Shown here: in pieces, positions 51,261 to 59,889 of the stretch
Layout: every line of letters starts with the position of its first letter
Position numbering within the stretch: position 1 is the first letter of the stretch
Source of the DNA: Streptomyces sp. DSM 110735
GTDB lineage: Bacteria; Actinomycetota; Actinomycetes; Streptomycetales; Streptomycetaceae
DNA: 64,000 bases
Assembly: GCF_016482685.1 (NCBI RefSeq)
Contig: NZ_JACYHF010000015.1
Span: 1 to 64,000 of the forward strand
Direction of reading: 5' to 3'
Translations under genes and position numbers: made by a program
Notes under the pieces: model-generated
Database searches by the model: none
What the model saw: only the letters and a program-made list of their open reading frames with translations
Told to the model about the DNA's origin: nothing

Positions 51261-51336
51261 GCCGGGCGGACGGGGGCGTGGCGGCGGGCGGAAATGCGGG
51301 CGACATGTCACCGCTTCCGCACCTACCGTGACCCAC

Positions 51337-52578
51337 ATGATCGAGATCCGACCCGTCGAAGAGGACGAGTTCGAGGAATGGCAGCGCGCCATGCACACCG
51401 GCTTCCTGCTGGGGCCGGCCCCGACTGCTGATCAACTGGAGGCGAACAGACGGCATTTCGGGAACAGCCGCTCGCTCGGCGCCTTCGACGGCGGTCGCTG
51501 TGTGGGCACCTTCCGCTCCTTCGCGCAGGAGGTCACGGCGGTCGGCGGCGCGCCGGTCCGGTCGAACGCCGTCACCAACGTCACCGTCAGCCCCACCCAC
51601 CGCCGCCGTGGTCTGCTCACCGAGATGATGCGCCGCGACCTCGCGGCGGCCGAGGAGCGCGGTGACGCCCTCGCGACCCTGATCGCCGCCGAGTACCCGA
51701 TCTACGGCCGCTACGGCTTCGGACCCGCGACCCACGCCACCGCCTGGAGCGTGGACGTCACCCGCTCCGGGCTCGACGCGCGCCCGCCGGTCCCGGCCGA
51801 CGGCGCCCGGATCGACCTGGTGGACGGCGCCGAGGTGCGCAAACTGGGTCCCGCCTTCTACGAGAAGCTGCGCCCCGCCCTGCCCGGCTTCCTGGACCGG
51901 AGCGAGGTGTGGTGGGAGTCCCGCACCGGCGTCCTCCGCTTCGGCGGCGACTGGACCGAGCCGTACCACGCGGTGCTGCGCTCCGCCTCCGGCGAGGTCG
52001 AGGGACTGGTGACGTACCGCTGCGAGGTCGACTCGAGTCTCGGTGAGCAGCCCCGGTACGCCGTGGTCGTGGACGGGCTGCTCGGTGCCACCCCGGCGGC
52101 GGAGGCGGACCTGTGGCGGTTCCTGTGCTCGATCGACTGGGTGACCAGGGTGAAGTCCGGTCGCCGCTCCCCGGACGACCTGCTGCCCCATCTGCTGCCC
52201 GACCCGCGCGCGGCGCGGATCGAGCGGCACTCCGACTGGCTGTGGGTGCGGATCCTGGACGTCGCGGCGGCCCTGGAGGCGCGGACGTACGAGCGGACCG
52301 GTGCGCTCGTCCTCGACGTGCTGGACGAGGGCGGTCCGGCCGGCGGACGCTACCGCCTTGAGGTGTCCCCCGAGGGCGCCTCCTGCACCCCGGCGCCCGG
52401 TGCGAGCGCCGATCTCACGCTGCCCGTCGCGGAGTTGGCGACCGTGTGGCTCGGCGACGGCTCGCTGACGCGGCTCGCCGGGCTCGGACGGATCCGGGAA
52501 GAGCGAACGGGCGCCGCCCGGGAGGCCGACGCCCTGTTCCGTACGTCCGGGCGGCAGTGGTGCCCCGACGTGTTCTGA
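51337..52578 (+). CDS. Eis-like GNAT acetyltransferase
   Basis: 413 residues: N-terminal GNAT (VSPTHRRRGLLTEMM for acetyl-CoA), a second degenerate GNAT, and a C-terminal SCP2-like domain. The Tyr in GRYGFG and the final Phe carboxylate (CPDVF end), both used in catalysis by Eis, are present. Members acetylate amines, including aminoglycosides; the natural substrate is unknown. Confidence 0.92.
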   Translation: MIEIRPVEEDEFEEWQRAMHTGFLLGPAPTADQLEANRRHFGNSRSLGAFDGGRCVGTFRSFAQEVTAVGGAPVRSNAVTNVTVSPTHRRRGLLTEMMRRDLAAAEERGDALATLIAAEYPIYGRYGFGPATHATAWSVDVTRSGLDARPPVPADGARIDLVDGAEVRKLGPAFYEKLRPALPGFLDRSEVWWESRTGVLRFGGDWTEPYHAVLRSASGEVEGLVTYRCEVDSSLGEQPRYAVVVDGLLGATPAAEADLWRFLCSIDWVTRVKSGRRSPDDLLPHLLPDPRAARIERHSDWLWVRILDVAAALEARTYERTGALVLDVLDEGGPAGGRYRLEVSPEGASCTPAPGASADLTLPVAELATVWLGDGSLTRLAGLGRIREERTGAAREADALFRTSGRQWCPDVF

Positions 52579-52679
52579 ACGGTCCCTTCTCGCGCTGACG
52601 TTGACTGGAGATCCGTAGCGAACGAACGGTGCGCGTGGGCGCGGCCGGGACCTGATCCCGACCCGCCACGCGCTCTTCG

Positions 52680-52738
52680 GTTGTGGCTGTGCGCTGTCAT
52701 GTTCGGTTGTGGCTGTGCCGATTCAGTTGTGGCTGTGC
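52680..52738. repeat. three direct copies of a 13-base word
   Basis: GTTGTGGCTGTGC occurs at 52680, 52706 and 52726. The 352-base gap that holds it also carries the operator and promoter of the devE-like gene and no coding frame. Confidence 0.8.
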
Positions 52739-52828
52739 GCTCCGGTGGCCGTCCCCTGTCCGGACTCCCGGCTCCCCTCCGGAAGGGAGCCCGGCGGCCA
52801 ACCACTGGAAACCTGGGCCATGTTGGCC

Positions 52829-52845
52829 GAGTTGGCTACCAACTC
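52829..52845. promoter_or_regulatory. DevA-type operator, copy 1
   Basis: GAGTTGG-CTA-CCAACTC, perfect 7-base arms. The centre is 94 bases upstream of the devE-like GTG. The same palindrome stands before devA. Confidence 0.7.
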
Positions 52846-52918
52846 CCTCTTCTTATAGCCGCCTGGAAGCGGCTCATAACCACCTTTCGGTGAACTGCCG
52901 CAAGATGGCGGGAAGTTG

Positions 52919-52924
52919 TACCGT
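52919..52924 (+). promoter_or_regulatory. -10 box of the devE-like gene, leaderless
   Basis: TACCGT is followed by six bases and the GTG at 52931. The surrounding AAGTTGTACCGTTT is repeated exactly before devA. Confidence 0.65.
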
Positions 52925-52930
52925 TTTCTC

Positions 52931-53641
52931 GTGGACCCGGAACACACCTCGACCACTGGCCGGAAGAGGTCACGGCGGTCACAGCACGACGTGGCCACCG
53001 GGCCCGGCGCCCCCGCGCCTCCCCAGCCCACCATGGCGGCCCTCGTGCCGCGCGTCGCGGCAGCCTTCGCCGCCCCGCACGTCGAGATCGACGCGCTCTG
53101 TCTCACCTCCGTCTCCCTCACCCTGGCCGTCGGCGAGCCGCTGCGGCAGATCCACGCCGGGCGGCTCGAACCGGCCAAGATCGACGTCCGCGTGCTGCTG
53201 CCCTCCCGGAACATCGACCTCGCCTTCCCCGCCCCCGCCGACGACCGCGCCGCAGGTCACGACGCCCCGGTGCTGCGCCGCCGCTGGCTGGCGCTGCGCA
53301 ACGCCCAGGCGCAGGTGCTGCGCGAGAACCTGCTGGCCCTGCGCACCACGCACGGTGTCGACGTCCAAGTCCGCTTCCGCGCCCTGCCGTTCACCCCGCC
53401 CCTCCAGCTCTATCTGCTCGGCCGCTCCGAGGCGCTCTTCGCGTACTACACGCTCGCCAAGCTGGAGCGCGAGGTCGCACATGAGCATCTGGTGGTGTAC
53501 GACGCGGAGGGCACCCGCGCGATGCTGTTCGCCTTCGAACGGGGGGCGGCGCCGCGCGACACCGCGTTCGTGGACCAGTCCCGCAAGTGGTTCGAGGCGC
53601 TGTGGGGGACGATCAGCTCGGAGCTGGTGCTGACGTCGTAG
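52931..53641 (+). CDS. devE: DevE-like paralogue of DevA lacking the winged helix
   Basis: 236 residues. The effector-binding part matches DevA along its length (IDVRVLLPSR, FRALPFTPP, RSEALFAYY). The N-terminal 35 residues are a short basic stretch instead of DevA's 90-residue GntR winged-helix region, so it should not bind DNA by itself. GTG 52931 is set by the leaderless promoter. It may bind the same ligand, or form mixed dimers with DevA. The symbol follows the devA/devE duplication that I recall for Streptomyces. Confidence 0.75.
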   Translation: MDPEHTSTTGRKRSRRSQHDVATGPGAPAPPQPTMAALVPRVAAAFAAPHVEIDALCLTSVSLTLAVGEPLRQIHAGRLEPAKIDVRVLLPSRNIDLAFPAPADDRAAGHDAPVLRRRWLALRNAQAQVLRENLLALRTTHGVDVQVRFRALPFTPPLQLYLLGRSEALFAYYTLAKLEREVAHEHLVVYDAEGTRAMLFAFERGAAPRDTAFVDQSRKWFEALWGTISSELVLTS

Positions 53642-53667
53642 GACCGCGTCCGCTCGCCCGTTGCTCC

Positions 53668-53684
53668 GAGTTGGCTGCCAACTC
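53668..53684. promoter_or_regulatory. DevA-type operator, copy 2
   Basis: GAGTTGG-CTG-CCAACTC. The centre is 84 bases upstream of the devA GTG, ten bases (one helical turn) nearer than in copy 1. DevA is reported, as I recall, to bind its own promoter. Confidence 0.72.
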
Positions 53685-53747
53685 CTCTGGCCATGGCTCC
53701 CACTTGGTTCCTTCTCGGAACAACTCCCGGAAGATGACGGTAAGTTG

Positions 53748-53753
53748 TACCGT
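53748..53753 (+). promoter_or_regulatory. -10 box of devA, leaderless
   Basis: TACCGT followed by six bases and the GTG at 53760, the same geometry as the paralogue. Confidence 0.65.
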
Positions 53754-53759
53754 TTGGTC

Positions 53760-54659
53760 GTGACCCAGGAGAACGTGGCCGTGAACGGCGGGCGGCGTAC
53801 CGCGCAGGAGATCGCCGACACCCTCCGGGAACGCATACGCAGCGGCGACCTCAGAGCGGGCCAACGCCTGCCCACTCAAGCCGAGTTGGCCGAGGAGTTC
53901 GGCGTGGAGCGCGGAGCCGTGCGCCAGGCGCTGCGCGTGCTGCACGGCGCCGGTCTGCTCAGCGGGGTCAGCAAGGGCAGCCCGCCGAGGATCGCGGAAC
54001 CCGCCCCCGCCCTGGACGAGCCGCAGCCCACGATGGTGGGACTCGCCCCCCGCCTGGCCGAGGCGTTCACCGCGCCGCACGTCCGCGTGGACGCGGTGTG
54101 CCTGACCGCGCAGAGCCTGACCCCCGCCCTCGGTGAGCCGCTGCGGCTGATCCACGAGGGCAGGGTCCGCCCCGAGCGCATCGACGTCCGCGTGCTGCTG
54201 CCCTCCCGGGACATCGACCTCGCCTTCCCGGTCTCGGCCGCCCCCCGCGCACCGGACCAGGACCCCGCGCGCCACCGCGACGACGACCCGGTGCACCGGC
54301 GCTGGCTGGCCATGCGCAACGCCCAGGGGCAGGTCCTCCAGTACAACCTGGAGGCTCTGCGTTCCACCCACGGCGTCGAGGTGAACGTGACCTTCCGCGC
54401 CCTGCCGTTCACCCCGCCCGCCAAGCTCTACCTGCTCAACGGCACCGAGGCGCTGTACGCGTACTACATGGTCACGCGCCGCGAGGAGCCCACCGACAGC
54501 GGCACCCTGGAGATGTACGACACGCTCGGCTCCGAGTCCCTGCTGTTCTCCTTCGACCAGCGGGCGGGCCGACGGGACGCCGCGTTCGTGGAGCAGTCGC
54601 AGAACTGGTTCGACGCCCTCTGGGAAACCATCGCATCGGACCTGACACTCTCCTGGTGA
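53760..54659 (+). CDS. devA: GntR-family developmental regulator DevA
   Basis: 299 residues. GntR winged helix at about 14-72 (LPTQAELAEEFGVERGAVRQA), linker, then the effector domain shared with the upstream paralogue. In S. coelicolor devA is needed for normal aerial hyphae and spore septation and represses itself. GTG 53760. The stop overlaps the devB start (GTGA), giving a coupled operon. Confidence 0.88.
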   Translation: MTQENVAVNGGRRTAQEIADTLRERIRSGDLRAGQRLPTQAELAEEFGVERGAVRQALRVLHGAGLLSGVSKGSPPRIAEPAPALDEPQPTMVGLAPRLAEAFTAPHVRVDAVCLTAQSLTPALGEPLRLIHEGRVRPERIDVRVLLPSRDIDLAFPVSAAPRAPDQDPARHRDDDPVHRRWLAMRNAQGQVLQYNLEALRSTHGVEVNVTFRALPFTPPAKLYLLNGTEALYAYYMVTRREEPTDSGTLEMYDTLGSESLLFSFDQRAGRRDAAFVEQSQNWFDALWETIASDLTLSW

Positions 54660-55414
54660 CTTCTGAGACGACGACGCAGACTGAACCGGTGGCGACCGAA
54701 TCGGCTGAGAAACCGACCGCGTACGAGATCGAGAAGCTACGGGAACTGATCGGCACCCGGATCGTGCTCTGGGACTTCGACGGACCGATCTGCCGGCTGT
54801 TCGCCGGGCACACGGCGGAGAGCGTGGCCGTCGGGCTGGTGGACTGGCTGGCGGAGCGCGGGCTGACCGGGCTGCTCACCCCCGCCGAGCGGGGCACCCT
54901 GGACCCCCAGGTGGTGCTGCGCGCGGTGGACCGCGCCCATCCCGGCAGCGAGCTGGTGGCGGAGCTGGAGCGACTCCTGACCGAGGAGGAGCTGCGCGCC
55001 GCCGCCTCCGCGATGCCCACCGCCTACGCCGACCCGCTGATCCGCACCTGGACGGCGGTGGGCTCCCGCCTCGCCATCACCACCAACAACTCCCCGCTCG
55101 TGGTCCACGCCTATCTGGCGGGACGCGGTCTGACCGGCTGTTTCGGCCCGCACGTCTACGGCCGCACCCCCGACCCGCACCGCCTCAAGCCCGACCCCGA
55201 CTGCCTCAACCGCGCCCTGGACGCCCTGGGCGCGGAACCCTCCGCCGCCCTGATGATCGGTGACTCCCCGGCCGACGTCGTCGCCGCCCGCGCGGCGGGC
55301 GTCCGCTTCGTCGGCTACGCCCGCGACGAGCGCCGCGCGGGGCTCCTGGGCGACTCCGGCGCGCGCACGGTCCTGCCCTCCCTGGAGCCCCTCCTCGTGG
55401 CGCTGCGCAGCTAG
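54656..55414 (+). CDS. devB: HAD-family hydrolase DevB
   Basis: 252 residues. All four HAD motifs are visible: LWDFDGPI (about 40), Thr in ITTNNS, Lys in LKPDPD and IGDSPADV. It is a phosphatase-type enzyme of unknown substrate, required for aerial growth in S. coelicolor as I recall. GTG start inside the devA stop. The N-terminal 30 residues are variable. Confidence 0.9.
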   Translation: MTSETTTQTEPVATESAEKPTAYEIEKLRELIGTRIVLWDFDGPICRLFAGHTAESVAVGLVDWLAERGLTGLLTPAERGTLDPQVVLRAVDRAHPGSELVAELERLLTEEELRAAASAMPTAYADPLIRTWTAVGSRLAITTNNSPLVVHAYLAGRGLTGCFGPHVYGRTPDPHRLKPDPDCLNRALDALGAEPSAALMIGDSPADVVAARAAGVRFVGYARDERRAGLLGDSGARTVLPSLEPLLVALRS

Positions 55415-55597
55415 CGGACGCTCCGGTTCCGGGTGCTGCGGTCGCGTCGCTGGTACGTGTGTACGTCCGCTCGCCGCTCAGGGCGATCGGGTACGGAGCG
55501 GCGCGGCCGTAACGACCGCCACCCGGCCGGAAAACCGGTACCTTGCTGCCACTTCGCGCCCCCCGGGCAGGGCGCGCACGGCGAGAGATACGGGCGC

Positions 55598-56656
55598 ATG
55601 TCCCACGGAACGACTTCCCCCGCTCGGCAGCGCGCTGCCGAGATGAGCGGCGACGACAGCGTGATCGAAGGTCCGCTGCACGGCTATCACCACGAGACGT
55701 ATGTGTTCCCCCTGCCGGGCGAGGCGGGCGGGGAGAGGGCGGGGCGGTGGAAGTGCCGCGAGCCGAGGGAGGGGCTGCTCTGGTTCGACCGGCGCTGCTT
55801 CGCCTCCGAGGAGCGGCTGCTGGCGGCGCTCGGCGGCAGGGTGCGGGGCGTACCGGAGATCGTGGAGGTCGGCGGGCTGCGGCTGATGCGGTTCGTGGAG
55901 GGCCGTACGCTCGGCGCGCTGCACCCCTCCGGTACCCAGGTCCCGGAGCTGCTCGCCCACCAGGTCGTCCGGCTCTTCGGCAGGCTGGCCCGGGTCGATC
56001 CCTGGACTCTCGCGGTCGAGCGGCGCTGCCAGGAGCAGGACCGTCCGGCGGACGGCGACACCGACGGCTTCCTGGAACGGCTCGTCCATTTCACCGAGCA
56101 CCAGGTGTACCGCGCCAACCTCGACCGGTTCGGGGAGCTGTTCGCGGAGCTGGGGCTGGAGGAGGAGTCCTTCACCCACCTCCGCAAGCAGGTCTCGGGG
56201 CTGGCCCGCCGTCCCTTCCGGCTCCTCCACGCGGACCTGCACCGGGAGAACCTGATCGTCGACCCGGGCGGCGTCCTCTGGGTCATCGACTGGGAGCTGG
56301 CGATGGTCGGCGACCCCCTCTACGACCTCGCGACCCACCTCCACCTGATGCGCTACCCGGACCCGCAGGCGCGGGACATGGCCGAGCGGTGGAGCGCGGT
56401 CGCCGAAGCCGTACGACCCGGAGCCACCCGCGGCTGGCGGCACGACCTGGAGCGGCTGCTCGCCTACAAGCGCGCGCAGTCCGTCTTCACCGACGTGATC
56501 CGTACGGCACTGTCCCTGCCGCCCGCCCCCACCCCGGTGACCGAGGCGGCGCGCAAGCTCGTCGCCGTCCTGGCGGAAGCCGCGGGTCCGCTGAGCCTCA
56601 CCCCGCCGGACGCCCCGTCCGTCGCGGACGCGCTGCGGCGGTGGCGGCGGGGATAG
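55598..56656 (+). CDS. APH-family phosphotransferase (kinase-like)
   Basis: 352 residues. The catalytic loop HADLHRENLIVD (His-Asp-x4-Asn, about 212) and the metal-binding IDWELAMVGDP are intact. It probably phosphorylates a small molecule (choline/aminoglycoside kinase fold). ATG 55598 is taken; the frame is open further upstream without similarity. Two HAD genes flank it. Confidence 0.87.
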   Translation: MSHGTTSPARQRAAEMSGDDSVIEGPLHGYHHETYVFPLPGEAGGERAGRWKCREPREGLLWFDRRCFASEERLLAALGGRVRGVPEIVEVGGLRLMRFVEGRTLGALHPSGTQVPELLAHQVVRLFGRLARVDPWTLAVERRCQEQDRPADGDTDGFLERLVHFTEHQVYRANLDRFGELFAELGLEEESFTHLRKQVSGLARRPFRLLHADLHRENLIVDPGGVLWVIDWELAMVGDPLYDLATHLHLMRYPDPQARDMAERWSAVAEAVRPGATRGWRHDLERLLAYKRAQSVFTDVIRTALSLPPAPTPVTEAARKLVAVLAEAAGPLSLTPPDAPSVADALRRWRRG

Positions 56657-56671
56657 GACATCCTGCCGGAC

Positions 56672-57163
56672 ATGCTGCTCTTCCTCGACGTCGACGGCGC
56701 CCTCATCCCCTACGGGGCGCCGGACAGCGCCTACCCGGTGTACGAGCGGGGCGTGGCCGGACCGTCCGAGGGGCATCCGCTGCTCTGGCGGGTCGACCCC
56801 GCCCTGGGCGCGCGGCTGACCGCGCTGGGCTGCGAACTGGTGTGGGCGTCCACCTGGATGGACGAGGCCAACGAGATCATCGCCCCTTGGCTCGGACTGC
56901 CCCCGCTGCCGGTCGTCGAGTGGCCGGACGAGGACGAGCCGCCGGGACTGCTCCACTGGAAGACACAGCCCCTGGTGGCGTGGGCGGCGGGACGCCCGTT
57001 CGTCTGGATCGACGACGAGCTGACGGAAGCCGACCGCGCGTGGGTCGCCGTGCATCACCGGGGACCGGCGCTGCTGCACCGGGTGAACCATGTGTACGGA
57101 CTGACGGAGGCGGACTTCGGGGCGGTGCGGGGGTGGCTGGGGGAGCAGGGAATCTCCGCTTAG
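56672..57163 (+). CDS. HAD-like protein, RNA-repair-associated type
   Basis: 163 residues. It opens with FLDVDGALIPYG, a HAD motif I, and has VWIDDEL as motif IV. Its short cap-less form fits the 'HAD domain in Swiss-army-knife RNA repair' family. It is 15 bases after the phosphotransferase stop, so co-transcribed. Substrate unknown. Confidence 0.83.
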   Translation: MLLFLDVDGALIPYGAPDSAYPVYERGVAGPSEGHPLLWRVDPALGARLTALGCELVWASTWMDEANEIIAPWLGLPPLPVVEWPDEDEPPGLLHWKTQPLVAWAAGRPFVWIDDELTEADRAWVAVHHRGPALLHRVNHVYGLTEADFGAVRGWLGEQGISA

Positions 57164-57175
57164 GCAGCCCGGGGA

Positions 57176-57349
57176 TCACGCTGCCGGGCGGTCCTCCGGG
57201 AAGCGGCGGCGCTCCATGGCGGGCGGGGCGTAGTCCAGGTCGTGCCGCCCGACGTCCGTACCGGGCGACACGATCGCGTCGATCGGTTCCAGGGTCTCGT
57301 CCGTGAGGATCGCCTTGTCGCCAGCGAGCCGGAAGCTGGAAGCCCTCAC
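57176..57349 (-). CDS. 57-residue protein of unknown function
   Basis: GTG 57349 overlaps the stop of the preceding gene (GTGA), the main evidence that it is real. The sequence has a beta-like start (SFRLAGDKAILTDE), then LEPIDAIVSPGTDVG and a charged end. No family recognised. Confidence 0.6.
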   Translation of the reverse strand: MRASSFRLAGDKAILTDETLEPIDAIVSPGTDVGRHDLDYAPPAMERRRFPEDRPAA

Positions 57350-57732
57350 TCTCCGGCTCCGCCCGGGGCACCGGGCGACCGGGGCTGAGTCCCCCCGGAG
57401 ACTTCCCGGACCGTCCTGCCGCTCTCGTCGCACAGTTCGAGCTGGAAGCTCACCCCGACGCGGGTGAGCAGCGCCGCGAGGGCGTCGAGTCCGTCCGGGT
57501 CGACGACACCGTTCAGCAGGGTCTCCCTCCTGCCGACGGGATCGAGCTCCACCTCGCACCAGTCCGTCCCGACCTCGTACCCCTCCCACGACGACGACCG
57601 GGACCTCCACCCCGCCCCGACGAACCGCGCGGCCACGGACGAGGTGTCGCGCCCCCGCAGAATGCCGGACAGGTTGTTGTCGGCGTCCTGGAGGCGGGGC
57701 GCCAACTCCGATCCGTCGTGGGAGATGTCCAT
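57346..57732 (-). CDS. 128-residue protein of unknown function
   Basis: From ATG 57732; the frame runs open further upstream across the divergent promoter, which is unlikely to be coding. There is no membrane segment. Central DWCEVELDPVGRR and a Cys pair spaced 60 residues apart. Coupled to the 57-residue gene. Divergent from the XRE regulator, so that regulator may control the pair. Confidence 0.6.
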   Translation of the reverse strand: MDISHDGSELAPRLQDADNNLSGILRGRDTSSVAARFVGAGWRSRSSSWEGYEVGTDWCEVELDPVGRRETLLNGVVDPDGLDALAALLTRVGVSFQLELCDESGRTVREVSGGTQPRSPGAPGGAGE

Positions 57733-57801
57733 GACCGGATCATGGATCTCGGCAGGGGCGGACCGCCATCCCCGTCGGCGACACACTTCTGCTAGCGGAT
57801 G

Positions 57802-57819
57802 CTTGCAATAGTTAGCAAG
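57802..57819. promoter_or_regulatory. operator between the XRE gene and the unknown pair
   Basis: CTTGCAATAGTTAGCAAG has perfect 5-base outer arms and lies 20 bases before the XRE start, at the centre of the 106-base divergent gap. Confidence 0.6.
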
Positions 57820-57838
57820 GGTGAGGCATGGTGGAGGC

Positions 57839-58327
57839 ATGGCATCGCTCAACGTCGGCAATCTCGGTGAGTATCTGCGCGAGCAGCGGCGCAACGCTCA
57901 GCTCTCGCTGCGGCAGCTCGCCGATGCCGCCGGGGTGTCCAATCCGTACCTGAGCCAGATCGAGCGCGGGCTGCGCAAGCCGAGCGCGGAGGTGTTGCAG
58001 CAGGTCGCCAAGGCGCTGCGCATCTCCGCCGAGACGCTGTACGTCCGCGCCGGAATCCTCGACGCCGAACGGGACCGGGACGAGGTCGAGACGCGCGCCG
58101 TCCTCCTCGCCGACCCCTCGCTGAACGAGCGGCAGAAGCAGGTGCTGCTCCAGATCTACGAGTCCTTCCGCAAGGAGAACGGATTCGGGACCGGCGGTTC
58201 GGAGCAGGAGGCGACGGAGGAGGAACGGCCCGGCAGCGCCGAGGACGACACGGGCGACACCACCGCACGCGGCACCCGCACGGCCGGCGGCAGCGATGCC
58301 GGTCCGCGGCGGACGGCCGGACAGTAG
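57839..58327 (+). CDS. XRE-family DNA-binding protein
   Basis: 162 residues. N-terminal helix-turn-helix (LRQLADAAGVSNPYLSQIE, about 25-43) with the RGLRKPS loop, then a short acidic/Thr/Gly-rich tail after 115. The start is ambiguous: GGAGG is only one base before ATG 57839, and GTG 57821 gives six more residues. The helix bundle resembles the small regulators encoded with HbhA-like genes in streptomycetes. Confidence 0.88.
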   Translation: MASLNVGNLGEYLREQRRNAQLSLRQLADAAGVSNPYLSQIERGLRKPSAEVLQQVAKALRISAETLYVRAGILDAERDRDEVETRAVLLADPSLNERQKQVLLQIYESFRKENGFGTGGSEQEATEEERPGSAEDDTGDTTARGTRTAGGSDAGPRRTAGQ

Positions 58328-58407
58328 CCGGACCAGGGCTCCGGTCGCCGCACGCGGACCAGCACAACCTCAGCCGAACGCGAATCGAATCCGGGAGGAC
58401 CCTCACC

Positions 58408-59031
58408 ATGGCCATCACCGACGACCTGCGCAAGACCTTCAGCGACCCGACCCCGCTCTACTTCGCCGCCGGAACCGCCGATCTCGCTCTCCAGCAGGCC
58501 AAGAAGGTGCCCGCGCTGGTCGAGCAGCTCCGCACCGAGGCTCCGGCCCGGATCGACAAGGTGCGCGCCACCGACCCCAAGGAGGTCCAGGCCAAGGCCA
58601 CCGCCCGCGCCAAGGAGGCGCAGGAGGGCCTGCAGTCCCGGCTCAACCAGCTCCTCGGCACCCTCGACGTGGACATCAAGAAGCTCGGCGAGTCCGCCCA
58701 GGACTTCGCCCTGCGCGGTGTCGGCGTCGCCGCCGAGTACGCCGTCAAGGCCCGCGAGACCTACGAGAAGGTCGCCGAGCACGGCGAGCAGGCCGTGAAG
58801 ACCTGGCGCGGTGACGCGGCCGAGGAGATCGAGGACCTCGCCATCGCCGTCGAGGGCGCGCCCGACCCGGCCCCCGCCCCCGCCGCGACCCCGCTCACGG
58901 CGCAGCCCACGCCGGTCACCACGCCCGAGTCGGCCGCCGCCGCGAAGAAGCCGGTCGCCCCGAAGAAGTCCCCGTCGGCCGCCCGCAAGACGCCGCCGAC
59001 CGCGAAGAAGACCACGCCGCCCGCCAAGTGA
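58408..59031 (+). CDS. HbhA-like (heparin-binding hemagglutinin) protein
   Basis: 207 residues: an amphipathic helical body (about 1-150) and a Lys/Pro/Ala-rich tail (KKPVAPKKSP type) from about 170, the layout of mycobacterial HbhA. In a soil organism binding to host glycans is improbable; lipid or surface association is more likely. It is cotranscribed or controlled with the XRE gene 80 bases upstream. Confidence 0.82.
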   Translation: MAITDDLRKTFSDPTPLYFAAGTADLALQQAKKVPALVEQLRTEAPARIDKVRATDPKEVQAKATARAKEAQEGLQSRLNQLLGTLDVDIKKLGESAQDFALRGVGVAAEYAVKARETYEKVAEHGEQAVKTWRGDAAEEIEDLAIAVEGAPDPAPAPAATPLTAQPTPVTTPESAAAAKKPVAPKKSPSAARKTPPTAKKTTPPAK

Positions 59032-59052
59032 CACCGGCGGACACCACCGGAA

Positions 59053-59085
59053 ACGGGCCGGGCACCATCGGGGTGCCCGGCCCGT
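59053..59085 (+). terminator. terminator of the HbhA-like gene
   Basis: A perfect 14-base stem (59053-59066 with 59072-59085) with a 5-base loop, 22 bases after the stop. Confidence 0.88.
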
Positions 59086-59134
59086 TCTCTGGGTACGGTG
59101 GCTTTACTGACGACTCGAACCGGGTGGTGGCACT

Positions 59135-59434
59135 GTGCTGATGACGGCGTTCGGTGACGTGATGTGGCTGCTCTACACCGCCATGCTCGTCCTGGCCGTG
59201 GTGGCCTTCGCCATGGCGCTGCTGTTCCGCGAGGACGCCTACCGCGCGGCCGACAAGCAGAACAAGGGCTTCTGGCTGATCATCCTCGGCGTCGCCGTCG
59301 CGGTGAACCTGCTCGTGCCGATGCTGTTCCTCCAGCTCGCGGGCCTGGTCGCCACGATCGTCTTCTTCGTGGACGTCCGCCCCGCCCTCACCCGCGTCTC
59401 CGGCGGGCGCCTCTGGAACCGCACCCGCCGCTGA
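59135..59434 (+). CDS. DUF2516 membrane protein
   Basis: 99 residues from GTG 59135 (or 97 from ATG 59141). Three hydrophobic segments with short charged loops; the FREDAYRAADKQNKGFW loop is characteristic of the family. Function unknown. Confidence 0.85.
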   Translation: MLMTAFGDVMWLLYTAMLVLAVVAFAMALLFREDAYRAADKQNKGFWLIILGVAVAVNLLVPMLFLQLAGLVATIVFFVDVRPALTRVSGGRLWNRTRR

Positions 59435-59589
59435 GCCCTGCGGGGCTTCAGCGGGGCACGGGGTGCGGGTCCGCCGAGACCTGCCCGGCGCCGGACCAGC
59501 CCCCCCGACCACGGGCCCCGCCCCGCCGCGGAGCGCCCCACCGCACCCGTTCCCGCGCACCGCCCCAAGGGGCTCGCACCTGATGCGCC

Positions 59590-59813
59590 CGTCCCGACGC
59601 GCCTGCTGCCGCACCGTCGTCCCGACGTGCCTGCTGTCGCACCGTCGTCCCGACGTGCCTGCTGTCGCACCGCCCTCCCGAGGCGCCCGCTGCCGCACCG
59701 TCGTCCCGAGGCGCCTGCTGTCGCACCGTCGTCCCGAGGCGCCTGCTGCCGCATCGCCGTCCCGAGACGACCGCCGCCGCACCGCGGTTCCGTGGCGCCC
59801 GCTCCCCGGTCGG
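59590..59813. repeat. 28-base tandem repeat, eight copies
   Basis: Eight consecutive units like CGTCCCGACGTGCCTGCTG followed by TCGCACCGT, 28 bases each, the last two degenerate. No gene can be supported in the whole 59435-60207 gap. Confidence 0.9.
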
Positions 59814-59889
59814 TGACCCCTGAGGGGCGCTGCGGCTCTGCCCTTACGACAGACCCGCTGCCCGGGCCACGGCGCCGAGGCGAGCGCCA

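Noticed and set aside
59590..59813. CRISPR array
   Set aside because: The 28-base units are directly joined with no spacers, and no cas genes are present.
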